DNA from: Methylocystis echinoides
Lineage (GTDB): Bacteria; Pseudomonadota; Alphaproteobacteria; Rhizobiales; Beijerinckiaceae
Length of the DNA: 64,000 nt
Direction: 5' to 3'
Assembly (NCBI RefSeq): GCF_040687965.1
Contig: NZ_CP156084.1
Location: 3,286,501 to 3,350,500 of the forward strand
Part shown: piece by piece, positions 18,625-27,568 of the stretch
Layout: every line of letters starts with the position of its first letter
How positions within the stretch are numbered: the stretch's first letter is position 1
Translations under genes and position numbers: made by a program
Notes under the pieces: model-generated
Told to the model about the DNA's origin: nothing
What the model saw: the letters and a program-made list of their open reading frames with translations, nothing else
Databases searched by the model: none

Positions 18625-18945
18625 ATGGCGAGAGCTACTACAAAGCGTAAGCCGGCCAAGAAGGCGGCGGCGAAGAAGGGCGCGCGTAAAACCGCGACCA
18701 AGAAGGCGGCGACCAAGAAGCGCGCGACGAAGAAGGCGACCGCCAAGAAGAGCGTCCGCAAGGCTGCGACGAAGAAGCGCGTCGTGAAGAAGACGGCGAC
18801 GAAGAAGCGCGGCACGGTGAAGAAGGCGGCGACGAAAAAGCGCGCGACCAAGAAGGCGACGACGAAAAAGGCCACCGCCAAGAAGCGTTCGCCGCGAAAA
18901 GTAAAGGTGGCGCCGCCAGCCACCCCGACGAACGAGGGCGCCTGA
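18625..18945 (+). CDS. Histone H1-like (HC2-type) lysine-rich DNA-binding protein
   Basis: A 106-residue protein made almost wholly of KKA/KKAT/TKKR repeats (about residues 8-95), with roughly 40 lysines plus arginines and no aromatic residue. It resembles the C-terminal tail of eukaryotic histone H1 and bacterial HC1/HC2-like nucleoid proteins, and would bind DNA non-specifically through charge. The last residues (VAPPATPTNEGA) break the pattern. An AAGGGGA ribosome site precedes the ATG. The long gap with T tracts and inverted repeats before it suggests special regulation. Long frames on the opposite strand here are produced by the repeat and are not genes. Confidence 0.85.
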   Translation: MARATTKRKPAKKAAAKKGARKTATKKAATKKRATKKATAKKSVRKAATKKRVVKKTATKKRGTVKKAATKKRATKKATTKKATAKKRSPRKVKVAPPATPTNEGA

Positions 18946-19072
18946 AGGGAGGCGTCTTCGCCACGCGTGATCGAAGGGTCGTGCGTCGTGAATGCGCCCG
19001 GCGTAAAGACCTCACCGCCCGGGGAAGCGCTTACGTGGCGCGCCTCGGGCGAAATTGTTCGAGAGGGCTCTG

Positions 19073-19570
19073 CTACTGGGCCTGTTCCTCTTCGCCGCGG
19101 CTCTGGCGCGTGAGGCATTGCGTTGCGAATTCGCGCCAGGTCGGTAGACCGGCGGTCCCGCGGCGCTTCATCTGATCCCATTCTTCCGCACAGGCGCGCA
19201 TGCGCTCCCGAGACGCGCGCGGCAACAGCGGCGGCGGCGTCGACGTATCGATGGGCGGCAACGGCTGGAGCCTCGCGGGCGGCGGCGACGGGAGCGCGGG
19301 CAATGAAGGCGATCCCGGCGCATTCTTCGCCGCGGGCGCTTTCGGCATGGGCCCGCTTTCCAACTTCTGTGGCTTTGGCGGCGCCGGCTGCGCGGGCTTC
19401 GCTGCTTTCGCCGTCGTCGGCTTGGGCGTGGTTTGCGCCGGGGCTGCGCGCGTCGCCGGCGCCGCATCCTGCTGCGCAAGGACCGGCCCGGCGAGCCCGA
19501 TGCTACAAGCCGTGGCGAGCAAAGCTGCGGCGATCGTGGTGAGTGGAGAGCACAGGCCCGCGGCGACCAT
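19073..19570 (-). CDS. Secreted proline/alanine-rich protein, unknown function
   Basis: 165 residues: a signal peptide (about 1-33, ending GPVLAQ), a low-complexity Ala/Pro/Lys linker (about 35-115), and a short conserved-looking C-terminal block with two cysteines (RASRERMRACAEEW, WREFATQCL). The C-terminal pattern C-A-x-x-W-D-x-M-K...W-R-x-F-x-x-x-C recurs in small exported Rhizobiales proteins of unknown role. The start at 19570 is preferred because it begins the signal peptide; the longer frame runs into the hemB leader. Confidence 0.6.
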   Translation of the reverse strand: MVAAGLCSPLTTIAAALLATACSIGLAGPVLAQQDAAPATRAAPAQTTPKPTTAKAAKPAQPAPPKPQKLESGPMPKAPAAKNAPGSPSLPALPSPPPARLQPLPPIDTSTPPPLLPRASRERMRACAEEWDQMKRRGTAGLPTWREFATQCLTRQSRGEEEQAQ

Positions 19571-19659
19571 CTTTTCTTTCCTTCCGCGAGCGGAACGAAC
19601 GCGCCATATGTATAACGGCGCCGCTTCCAGGAGTCGAAAGCCGGAAGGGCGCGTGATAA

Positions 19660-20694
<1,035 letters not shown>

Positions 20695-20702
20695 GGGAGG
20701 CG

Positions 20703-21287
20703 TCAGCGCGCCATGCGCCCGAACGCTTCCACGCGCCGAAGCCATTGTTCGCCCGTCGCGCGGTCCATGTCCTTGATCGATCCGATCAGCGTGTCGCGCA
20801 CGGGCGAGACGCCGGCGTAATTGAGGACGTTGCGTTTGAGATTGCGCAGGCCGTGCGCGAAGAAGAAGAAGCGGTAGACGAGCGCCGGCATGCCCATCGT
20901 CACGATGACCCGCGCGGTTTTTCCCTTCAGAAGGCCTTCGGGCAGGCGCCCCTCTCGGTAGCGCAGCGCGAAACCCGGCCGGAATGTCTGCTCGACGAAG
21001 GCTTTGAACAGGGCCGGCGCGTCGCCGAGCCACAGCGGATAGACGATCACCCAATGATCGGCCCAGCGCAGCGTCTCCTGCGCCGACGCGATGGCGCGGG
21101 GCGGCGCGCCGCTCTCGAACTCGGCCTGGGTGCGGATCAGGGGGAAATCCAGCGCAGCGACGTCGATGAGGCGCGTTTCGTGACCGCCTTGCGCAGCGCC
21201 GCTCGCATAGGCCTCGGCGAGCGCCCGGCAGAAGCGCTCGGGCCTCTGGTCCGGGTGTCCTTGGATAATCGCGATCCGCCTGGCCAT
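20703..21287 (-). CDS. NAD(P)H-dependent flavin oxidoreductase (NQO1-like, flavodoxin fold)
   Basis: 194 residues of the flavodoxin-like NAD(P)H dehydrogenase (quinone) family, related to KefF/MdaB proteins. The N-terminal ARRIAIIQGHPDQ strand-loop and the WADHWVIVYPLWLGDAPALFKAFVEQTF segment are the FMN-binding hallmarks. It likely reduces quinones in the cytosol; the substrate is unknown. Start at 21287 has a GGGAGGC site. It is convergent with hemB, with eight bases between the stops. Confidence 0.8.
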   Translation of the reverse strand: MARRIAIIQGHPDQRPERFCRALAEAYASGAAQGGHETRLIDVAALDFPLIRTQAEFESGAPPRAIASAQETLRWADHWVIVYPLWLGDAPALFKAFVEQTFRPGFALRYREGRLPEGLLKGKTARVIVTMGMPALVYRFFFFAHGLRNLKRNVLNYAGVSPVRDTLIGSIKDMDRATGEQWLRRVEAFGRMAR

Positions 21288-21478
21288 ATGTGAGCCTCCC
21301 CTGCGCCTGACTCTCTCTAAACTGGAGCCAAAGGCCAAGCGGTTCAACGGCGCAGCGCTGTCGACCTGGACTTTTGCGCGGTCGGGGTGGACAAACACGG
21401 CCTCACGTGGTTTGCCTTCCGCAAAGCGGCGGCGCTTCTAGGCCGCCGCCGATGGTCCTTTCGGTTTCGCTCCTGCCA

Positions 21479-21898
21479 ATGATTCGACGCCTTCTCCTTC
21501 CCGCCGTTCTGACGGGGCTGGCCCTGACGGCGCCGGCGCGCGCCGATTTCCGCCTGTGCAACAACACGAGCACGCGCGTGAGCGTCGCCATCGCCTATAC
21601 GGATGGGAAAAGCTGGCTTTCGGAAGGGTGGTGGAACCTGCGGCCGACCGCCTGCGAGACGTTGCTGCGCGGACCGCTCGCCGCGCAATTTTACTATGTC
21701 TATGCGATGGACGAGCGCGGCGGCGAGTGGAAAGGCAAGGCTTTCATGTGCACGCGCGACCGGGAGTTTCGCATCGACGGACGCGACGACTGCTTCGCGC
21801 GCGGCTACGACAGGACCGGATTCTTCGAGATCGACACAGGGCGCGACGCCAAAAGCTGGACGGTGCAGCTCACGGACCCCAATGCATCGGCGCAGTGA
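21479..21898 (+). CDS. DUF1036 family exported protein
   Basis: About 139 residues: a signal peptide (about 1-22, ...TAPARA), then the DUF1036 domain beginning DFRLCNNTSTRVSVAIAY, with the family's W-x-S-E-G-W-W and YYVYAM motifs and four or five cysteines. The function of DUF1036 is unknown; members are small periplasmic proteins in alphaproteobacteria and cyanobacteria. An alternative start at 21452 would add nine residues. It precedes pyk by 50 bases and may share its transcript. Confidence 0.8.
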   Translation: MIRRLLLPAVLTGLALTAPARADFRLCNNTSTRVSVAIAYTDGKSWLSEGWWNLRPTACETLLRGPLAAQFYYVYAMDERGGEWKGKAFMCTRDREFRIDGRDDCFARGYDRTGFFEIDTGRDAKSWTVQLTDPNASAQ

Positions 21899-21948
21899 CA
21901 CGGACGCCGTGCTATAGCGGCTCCAGGCATAAGGATTTGGGAACGGAA

Positions 21949-23397
21949 ATGAGAAGGCTCAGGCGCGTCAAGATTATCGCCACGCTGGGACCGGCGACAG
22001 TCGACAAGGCGATCATCGCCGGGCTCGTGCGCGCGGGCGCCGACGTGTTCCGCATCAACATGAGCCACACTGATCACGCGGGGCTCGCGGCTTATGTCCG
22101 CACGATCCGCGAGATCGAAACCGAGATGTCGCGCGCCATCGGCATTCTGGTCGATCTCCAGGGCCCGAAGCTGCGCATCGGCGCCTTCGAGGAAGGCTCG
22201 GTGCATCTGCGCAAGGGGGACGTCTTCGTCTTCGATTCCGATCCCAAGCCCGGCGACGTCACCCGCGTGCGGCTGCCGCATCCTGAAATTCTGGCGGCGC
22301 TCAAAGTCGGCGACACGATTCTGATCGACGACGGCCGCGTACGTCTGCATGTCGTCGAGACGACGCCCGAGCGCGCTCATGCAGTCGTCGACGTGGCGGG
22401 CCGCCTGTCGAACCGCAAGGGCGTGAGCCTGCCCGACACCGAGATCCCGATCACCTCGATGACCACCAAGGACCGCGCCGATCTCGAAGCGGCCCTCAAG
22501 GAGGGCGTCGACTGGGTCGCGATCTCCTTCGTGCAGCGCCCGGAGGACGTGATCGAGGTCAAGCAGATCACCAAGGGCCGCGCCCTGGTGATGGCGAAGA
22601 TCGAGAAGCCGCAGGCCATCCACCGCCTGGAAGAGGTGATCGAAGTCTCCGACGCGCTGATGGTCGCGCGCGGCGATCTCGGCGTCGAAGTGCCGCTCGA
22701 ACGCGTGCCCGGCTTGCAGAAGCGGATCAACCGGTCGGCGCGCCGTCTCGGCAAGCCGGTGGTGATTGCGACTCAGATGCTCGAATCGATGATTCTCTCG
22801 CCGCTGCCGACGCGCGCCGAAGTGTCCGACGTCGCGACCGCCGTCTTCGAGGGCGCTGACGCCGTGATGCTCTCTGCGGAGAGCGCCGCCGGTCAATATC
22901 CGCAGGACGCAGTCGCGACGATGAGCCGGATCGCGGAGGAGGTCGAGACCGACGCCTTCTTCCGATCGATCATCAACGCCCAGCGCGGCGAGCTTCCGGA
23001 TCCGACCTCCGCCGACGCCATCGCGGTCGCGGCGCGAGACGTCGCGCAGACGCTGCACTGCAAGGCGATTTGCGCCTGGACGTCATCGGGCTCGACGGCG
23101 CTGCGCATCGCGCGCGAGCGTCCCCAGTCCCCCATTCTGGCTTTGACCCCGAAGCGCGACACGGCGCGCCGCCTCGCGCTCGTCTGGGGCGTTCACGCGC
23201 TGGAGACGCGCGACGCCGTCGACATCGAGGACATGGTGAAGCGCGCCTGCGAATATTCGAAGAGCGAAGGCTTCGGCGAGGATGGCGACCGCATCATCAT
23301 CGTCGCGGGCATGCCCTTCGGCTCGCCGGGCGCGACCAATATGATTCGCATCGCCCATGTGGGCGAAGAGGCGAGGCAGGCGGGCGAGGGGTCGTAA
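21949..23397 (+). CDS. pyk: Pyruvate kinase
   Basis: 482 residues; last step of glycolysis, phosphoenolpyruvate plus ADP to pyruvate plus ATP. Hallmarks: KIIATLGPAT, VFRINMSH, VDLQGPKLRIG, the active-site MAKIEKP and MVARGDLGVEVPLE, and a C-terminal allosteric-type domain with TSSGSTALRIARERP. The start at 21949 is set by the family N-terminus (MRR.RRVKIIATLGP); a longer open frame upstream lies within the DUF1036 gene in another phase. The gene ends at a palindromic repeat. Confidence 0.95.
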   Translation: MRRLRRVKIIATLGPATVDKAIIAGLVRAGADVFRINMSHTDHAGLAAYVRTIREIETEMSRAIGILVDLQGPKLRIGAFEEGSVHLRKGDVFVFDSDPKPGDVTRVRLPHPEILAALKVGDTILIDDGRVRLHVVETTPERAHAVVDVAGRLSNRKGVSLPDTEIPITSMTTKDRADLEAALKEGVDWVAISFVQRPEDVIEVKQITKGRALVMAKIEKPQAIHRLEEVIEVSDALMVARGDLGVEVPLERVPGLQKRINRSARRLGKPVVIATQMLESMILSPLPTRAEVSDVATAVFEGADAVMLSAESAAGQYPQDAVATMSRIAEEVETDAFFRSIINAQRGELPDPTSADAIAVAARDVAQTLHCKAICAWTSSGSTALRIARERPQSPILALTPKRDTARRLALVWGVHALETRDAVDIEDMVKRACEYSKSEGFGEDGDRIIIVAGMPFGSPGATNMIRIAHVGEEARQAGEGS

Positions 23398-23468
23398 AAG
23401 GGTCGGCGCGGTCCGGTTTCCCCGAGGCGGCCGCGTCTTCGACCCGCGGCGAGGCGCCTCAAAAAGAA

Positions 23469-23519
23469 GCCCCTCATGCTGAGGCGCCTGCGGAGCAGGC
23501 GTCTCGAAGCACGAGGGGC
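23469..23519. repeat. Palindromic dispersed repeat, copy 1
   Basis: A 51-base element with outer arms GCCCCTC / GAGGGGC and inner arms GAGGCGCCTGC / GCAGGCGTCTC. It lies between the convergent pyk and cold shock genes. A second copy at 39668-39718 matches it at nearly every position outside the loop. This is a REP-like element of a type I recall from alphaproteobacterial genomes; it may act as a two-way terminator or mRNA stabiliser. A further partial arm (GTCTTCGACC...GAGGCGCCTC, 23435-23460) precedes it. Confidence 0.8.
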
Positions 23520-23559
23520 GTCAATCCGTCAGAGAGGGCCGGCGGCCCCCTATCTTCGA

Positions 23560-23772
23560 TCAGTTCTTGATCTGGAGATTGTCGGCCGACGAACGGCCGC
23601 TGCGCTTGTCGACAACGATCTCGTAGCTGACCTTCTGGCCCTCGGCCAGATCGCGCAGGCCCGCGCGCTCGACGGCGCTGATGTGGACGAAAACGTCGTT
23701 TCCGCCGGCGTCAGGCTGAATAAAACCGAAGCCTTTTTGTGCATTGAACCATTTCACGGCGCCAGTCTGCAT
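23560..23772 (-). CDS. CspA-family cold shock protein
   Basis: A 70-residue single cold shock domain that binds single-stranded nucleic acid. RNP1 (KGFGFIQ) and RNP2 (VFVHISA) are intact, after the family opening TGAVKWFN. The ATG at 23772 has an AAAGGAC site; an upstream ATG at 23793 in frame would add SRKDTP and lacks one. Expression control through the leader is typical of the family but nothing here proves it. Confidence 0.93.
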   Translation of the reverse strand: MQTGAVKWFNAQKGFGFIQPDAGGNDVFVHISAVERAGLRDLAEGQKVSYEIVVDKRSGRSSADNLQIKN

Positions 23773-23948
23773 TGGCGTGTCCTTTCGAGACATGAACGGA
23801 CGGCCGCAGGGTGCGGCGTCTTCTCATCGAATTTTGGAAGAATGTCAGGCGCCGACGTCTTGAGACGAGAGAGCAAGAACGTTCCGGCCGAAACCCGATT
23901 CCGCCAATATGGGGTTTTCCGCAAAGAAAGAAAGCGCCAACTTGGAAG

Positions 23949-24452
23949 TTATCGCTGACGCCACTCCATCATGATCGTTGCGCGGCCGGACAGCGTGTTG
24001 GCGCCCCGGCCGATTTGCATGAATCCGCCGCGCTCGTAGAAGCGAATGGCTCGAGAATTGTCGGCGTTGACGTCGAGCCGCACGACGCCGGGGGAAGCCG
24101 CGCGCGCCGCCGCCATCAGCCTGTCGCCATAGCCGGCGCCTTTGCAGGCGGGCGAGACGCATATCTGATCGAGCCAGCCCGTTTGCGGATGGATCACGAC
24201 AAAACCCGCCAGCGCGGTCGCTTCATCCGGGAAAAGGCAGAGCGTGACCGCGCCCTCCGCTTCCAGCTTGGCGATCTGCCGGGTCAGCCAGCCGCGCCGC
24301 GCCTCGAAGTCGATCTCGGGATAGGTGGCGCGCCAGGCGGCGACCCAGAGGTCCAGCAATGCCGGCCAGTCGGAGTCGTCGCGCCGGCGCAGCAGGGGCT
24401 CGGCAGCCGCCCCGGGGGGCGCGGTTTCGGAGGCGGTCACGGCGTCGGTCAC
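23949..24452 (-). CDS. GNAT family N-acetyltransferase
   Basis: 167 residues with the acetyl-CoA-binding GNAT core: LDQICVSPACKGAGYGDRLM (motif A, R/Q-x-x-G-x-G/A analogue K-G-A-G-Y-G) and RLDVNADNSRAIRFYERGGF (motif B). Substrate unknown. It begins with GTG at 24452, four bases after the suhB stop, so it is the second gene of a suhB-led transcript. Confidence 0.85.
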   Translation of the reverse strand: MTDAVTASETAPPGAAAEPLLRRRDDSDWPALLDLWVAAWRATYPEIDFEARRGWLTRQIAKLEAEGAVTLCLFPDEATALAGFVVIHPQTGWLDQICVSPACKGAGYGDRLMAAARAASPGVVRLDVNADNSRAIRFYERGGFMQIGRGANTLSGRATIMMEWRQR

Positions 24453-24456
24453 GGCT

Positions 24457-25248
24457 TCACGCCTTCTTCATCACGTCGAGAAGCAGGCGGTGGATCGTCT
24501 CATTGCCGGCGCAGATTTCGCCCTTGGCCAGTATGTCGCCGCCCCCCGTGAGGTCGGAGACAAAGCCGCCGGCCTCGCGCACCAGCACGACGCCGGCCGC
24601 CACGTCCCAACTATTGATGCCGCGTTCCCAATAGCCGTCGAAGCGCCCGCAGGCGACCATCGCGAGGTCCATGGCGGCCGCGCCCATGCGGCGGATATTG
24701 CCGATCTTGGCCATTCCAGCGGCGAGCTCGCGCTTGAAGGATTCGTGATCTCGGAGCCGCGCCAGCGGCGGGATGCCACAGGCCACCATCGACTCGGCGA
24801 GGGAGCGACGCGCGGCGACGCGCATCCGGCGATTGTTGAAATAGGCGCCCTGGCCCTTTTCCGCGACGAACATCTCGTCGCTCGCGGGATTGTAGACGAG
24901 GCCGGCGACCAGCTGGCCCTCGCGCTCCAGCGCGATGGAAACCGCGAACACCGGCACGCCGTGCAGGAAGTTCGAGGTGCCGTCGAGCGGGTCGATGTGC
25001 CAAGTATGGCTCTTGTCCGAACCCTCGACGACGCCGCTTTCCTCGAGCCGAAAGCCATAACCCGGCCGCGCCTTGGACAACTCCTCGAAGAGGGTCTTTT
25101 CGGCGCGCTTATCGGCGGCGGTGACGAAATCGCCCGGGCCTTTGACCGAAACCTGCAGATTTTCGACCTCGCCGAAATCACGCTTCAGGCCGCGGCCCGC
25201 CTTTATGGCGGCGGCGGTCATGACATTCATCAACGCGGAACGAATCAT
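24457..25248 (-). CDS. suhB: Inositol-1-monophosphatase (SuhB)
   Basis: 263 residues of the Mg2+-dependent, lithium-sensitive phosphatase family. Metal-binding motifs seen: EESG, DPLDGTSNFLHG and WERGINSWDVAAG. In E. coli SuhB also acts with the Nus factors on rRNA transcription; whether that holds here is unknown. Start at 25248 (MIRSALMNVM) fits family N-termini; the frame could begin at 25290. A small RNA of the mmgR/suhB type is predicted 490 bases upstream on the other strand. Confidence 0.92.
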   Translation of the reverse strand: MIRSALMNVMTAAAIKAGRGLKRDFGEVENLQVSVKGPGDFVTAADKRAEKTLFEELSKARPGYGFRLEESGVVEGSDKSHTWHIDPLDGTSNFLHGVPVFAVSIALEREGQLVAGLVYNPASDEMFVAEKGQGAYFNNRRMRVAARRSLAESMVACGIPPLARLRDHESFKRELAAGMAKIGNIRRMGAAAMDLAMVACGRFDGYWERGINSWDVAAGVVLVREAGGFVSDLTGGGDILAKGEICAGNETIHRLLLDVMKKA

Positions 25249-25393
25249 CTCGGAAAGGCCTCGGGGAGAAGGGGGAGGGTTCAAATGCATCCCGACCGGC
25301 GGCGCGTCAAGCAGCGGCGCGGGGTTAGCGTGATTAACAGAAAATTAAGCATTTACCCCAAACCTTAACAATAATGGTTTCGGAGAGCCTTCC

Positions 25394-25645
25394 ATGGCGC
25401 ATATCGAGCTTGGTTATCGTGCGGCGGCGGTCAGGCCCGCCGCGCCTTTCAATCCCGCCCGCACGCGCGAAACCGCGCAAACCGTGCGTCCGGCGCGGCC
25501 TCGCCCGAAATTCTGCCGCATCAATCCAGGGCAGCTGGCCCGGACGGCCTTCCTCGTCGGCCTTTGCATCGGCGTGTCCCAGCTTCCCCGCGTCGAGAAG
25601 TCGCCCGCGAGCGGCGCGGTCGCCGCTTTGCAGGTGAGGGCCTAA
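25394..25645 (+). CDS. Small hypothetical protein with one hydrophobic segment
   Basis: An 83-residue basic protein (AHIELGYRAAAVRPAAPF..., many Arg-Pro pairs) with one weak hydrophobic stretch at about 53-64 (TAFLVGLCIGVS). An AGAG-type ribosome site precedes the ATG, and upstream sequence is AT-rich and promoter-like. No family recognised. It is divergent from suhB and followed by the predicted small RNA. Confidence 0.45.
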   Translation: MAHIELGYRAAAVRPAAPFNPARTRETAQTVRPARPRPKFCRINPGQLARTAFLVGLCIGVSQLPRVEKSPASGAVAALQVRA

Positions 25646-25736
25646 AAGACGGCGCATCGAAACGCCGCCGCATGGACTTCTTAACAGTATTTTAACCAAC
25701 TCGCGCCTAGCTTGACGTTGCCCAAAGCGTGGGCCC

Positions 25737-25814
25737 CGAGTGGCCTTTTCTCTTCCACTCGTCCTTGATGCCTCCCTGTCACGCCTTCAGAGCCGCATTT
25801 GCGGCTCTTTTTTT
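25737..25814 (+). ncRNA. Predicted small RNA resembling mmgR/suhB (alpha-r8) family
   Basis: Two hairpins and a terminator in about 78 bases: a 7-bp stem CGAGTGG/CCACTCG (25737-25743 with 25755-25761) with an 11-base pyrimidine-rich loop, a single-stranded linker with GATGCCTCCCTGTC, then an intrinsic terminator with an 8-bp stem (25789-25796 with 25801-25808) and seven T. This matches my memory of the alphaproteobacterial mmgR (Rfam suhB) RNA, a two-hairpin, roughly 77-nt RNA with an exposed CCTCCC, linked to poly-hydroxybutyrate control in Sinorhizobium. No gene end is close enough for the terminator to serve. A CTTGAC at 25711-25716 is a possible -35, but I see no good -10. Confidence 0.5.
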
Positions 25815-25945
25815 GTGTTCAAATCCAGCGTTGTGCAGTTAAGGTTAAAAGTCGGCTAATGAGGCGCGCCGGGGTCGGGTGCGCTAATGTTCCCCTTGTA
25901 TCGAGTCCGCGGGCTTTTGAGCCCCGCAGCAAGCGTGAGCGTGGC

Positions 25946-26482
25946 ATGGGTCGTGTGAGTGATAATCGGGGCGAGCAGAGCCAGCCCGTTTCCTTTGTCG
26001 AAAAGCTTGCGGGTTCGGAAGCTTTCGGCGCAATGTTCAAGGAGGGCATGGGGCTCGTCGAAGAGGCCGCCGCCTATCTCGACGGCGACGGCCGCGACGA
26101 GGCCAAGGCTCTGCCGCGCACCGAGGCTCTGGCCTATGCGGCGGAAAGCATGCGTCTCACCACGAGGTTGATGCAAGTCGCCTCCTGGCTGCTGCTTCAG
26201 CGCGCCGTCAATCAGGGCGAGCTGACGCGGACGCAGGCGGCCAGCGACCGCCATCGGGTCAAGCTCCAGCACCAGGAATTGGCCTCCGCGCCGGACATGT
26301 TCCAGCGCCTGCCGCAGCGCCTGCGCGAGCTCGCGCTGCATTCGCTGCGGCTTCAGGCGCGCATTATTCATCTCGACCAGCTGATCTACGCCGGACCCGA
26401 GGCGGCGACGGCGCAATCGGCGCCAACGGCGAGCCCCGTGCAGGAGCAATTGGCCAGGCTCCGGGACGCCTTCACGCAGTAG
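25946..26482 (+). CDS. rcdA: RcdA-like ClpXP adaptor (DUF1465)
   Basis: 178 residues, all helical, no membrane segment. It matches DUF1465, the family of Caulobacter RcdA, an adaptor that with CpdR and PopA delivers the cell-cycle regulator CtrA to ClpXP for degradation. Family blocks visible: FVEKLAGSEAFGAMFKEGM.LVEEAA.YLDG.GR, AYAAESMRLTTRLMQVASWLL.QRAV, and ALHSLRLQARIIHLDQLIY. Start at 25946 gives the usual N-terminus; upstream codons reach into the small RNA terminator and are not coding. cpdR lies 0.5 kb away. Confidence 0.85.
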   Translation: MGRVSDNRGEQSQPVSFVEKLAGSEAFGAMFKEGMGLVEEAAAYLDGDGRDEAKALPRTEALAYAAESMRLTTRLMQVASWLLLQRAVNQGELTRTQAASDRHRVKLQHQELASAPDMFQRLPQRLRELALHSLRLQARIIHLDQLIYAGPEAATAQSAPTASPVQEQLARLRDAFTQ

Positions 26483-26591
26483 AGACCCCCGCTCATGACC
26501 GGGCTTTGCCTCCTTTCGAGGCGGCGACGCTCTCGGCGCGTCGCGCCGCGTCTCGCAGAACGAGGCCGCGTCACGAGCCTCCCAACAAAGC

Positions 26592-26624
26592 AAACGCCGA
26601 AGCGACAGGCGCTTCGGCGTTTTT
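26592..26624. terminator. Strong hairpin between rcdA and rpmE
   Basis: A perfect 10-bp stem (26594-26603 with 26611-26620) with a 7-base loop and TTTTT on the plus side. It ends rcdA transcripts and, with a weaker T tail, may stop rpmE transcripts from the other strand. Confidence 0.75.
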
Positions 26625-26650
26625 GCATTTCTTGAAAGCTGCGCGGCTGC

Positions 26651-26881
26651 TTACTTCTTGCCGAAGCTCAGACCGCCGAAACGGGAGTTGAAGCGCGACA
26701 GACGGCCGCCGCGGTCGAGGAGCTGCGTCGAGCCGCCGGTCCACGCCGGATGGGTCTTGGGGTCGATGTCGAGGTTCATCGTGTCCCCTTCCTTGCCCCA
26801 GGTCGAGCGCGTCAGATACTCGGAGCCGTCGGTCATCACGACCTTGATCGTGTGATAGTCGGGATGGATATCCTTTTTCAT
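26651..26881 (-). CDS. rpmE: 50S ribosomal protein L31 (zinc-free type)
   Basis: 76 residues: [19 protein letters not shown]... with the conserved THPAWTGG motif. It has no CxxC pair, so this is the zinc-independent C-minus form. Only one L31 gene is seen here; in species with both forms the C-minus version replaces the zinc form under zinc limitation, but in many alphaproteobacteria it is the only one. Monocistronic. Confidence 0.95.
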   Translation of the reverse strand: MKKDIHPDYHTIKVVMTDGSEYLTRSTWGKEGDTMNLDIDPKTHPAWTGGSTQLLDRGGRLSRFNSRFGGLSFGKK

Positions 26882-27026
26882 TGCACGCGTCCTTCCTGCG
26901 ATCTTTGAACGAGCGCGACCCCGTGACGCCTTTTTCAGCGCGGGGCGGCTGGTTGAATTAGCGATTTGGCTGCGCTCTTAGCGCAATGCGCCCCGTTCGG
27001 CAAGGCCGCGGCGGGGGCGGGCGCCC

Positions 27027-27401
27027 TCAGGCGGCGAGCATGCGCTGAACCTCGCTCACGAGGTCGCGCAAATGGAACGGCTTGGAGAGGATTTTGGCCT
27101 GACGCGGCGCCTGATTGTCGGGATTGAGCGCGACGGCGGCGAATCCGGTGATGAACATGACCTTGATGTCGGGGTCGAGCTCGGTGGCGCGGCGCGCCAA
27201 TTCGATTCCGTCCATCTCGGGCATGACAATGTCTGTCAGCAACAGCTCGAAAGGCTCGACGCGCAGCTGATCATAGGCCGAGAGGCCGTTGTCGAAGGAC
27301 GTGACGGAAAAGCCGGCCTGCTGAAGCGCCTTCACCAGGAAACGACGCATGTCGTTGTCGTCTTCCGCCAGCAGAATCTTCGCCGTCATCCGATCGTTCA
27401 T
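27027..27401 (-). CDS. cpdR: Single-domain response regulator CpdR
   Basis: About 124 residues, a lone receiver domain. Acidic pocket DD at 14-15, phosphorylated Asp57 in LLLTDIVMPEMDG, and Lys in LSKPFHLRDLV. It is nearly identical by eye to CpdR of Caulobacter and rhizobia (ILLAEDDNDMRRFLVKAL..., MFITGFAAVALNP), which when unphosphorylated primes ClpXP to degrade CtrA and other cell-cycle proteins. The C-terminus MLAA fits the Ala-ended tail used for CpdR's own turnover. ATG at 27401 has a GAGG site; a second ATG at 27389 is possible. Confidence 0.92.
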   Translation of the reverse strand: MNDRMTAKILLAEDDNDMRRFLVKALQQAGFSVTSFDNGLSAYDQLRVEPFELLLTDIVMPEMDGIELARRATELDPDIKVMFITGFAAVALNPDNQAPRQAKILSKPFHLRDLVSEVQRMLAA

Positions 27402-27568
27402 CGCCGTCCTCGCGTCTTTTTGCCCATAGAGCCGCAGCTTCGTAAATATCAGGTGAAACTTGGGTCGCACCAAGTTAACTTAGGCCATTACATAACGGAT
27501 AATGCGCAAAGCTTGCAAAGGGGCGGGATCGGGCTCCCAGGCTCTGGAACGCAAGTCGGGACGATCGA

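Noticed and set aside
18638-19181. Minus-strand frames of 125-220 residues across the histone-like gene
   Set aside because: They arise from the AAG/GCG repeat read backwards (poly-Phe/Val/Ala/Arg). The plus frame has a ribosome site and matches H1-like proteins.
25814-25830. GTTCAAATCC resembling a tRNA T-loop
   Set aside because: No acceptor, D or anticodon arm can be folded around it; it follows directly after a terminator.
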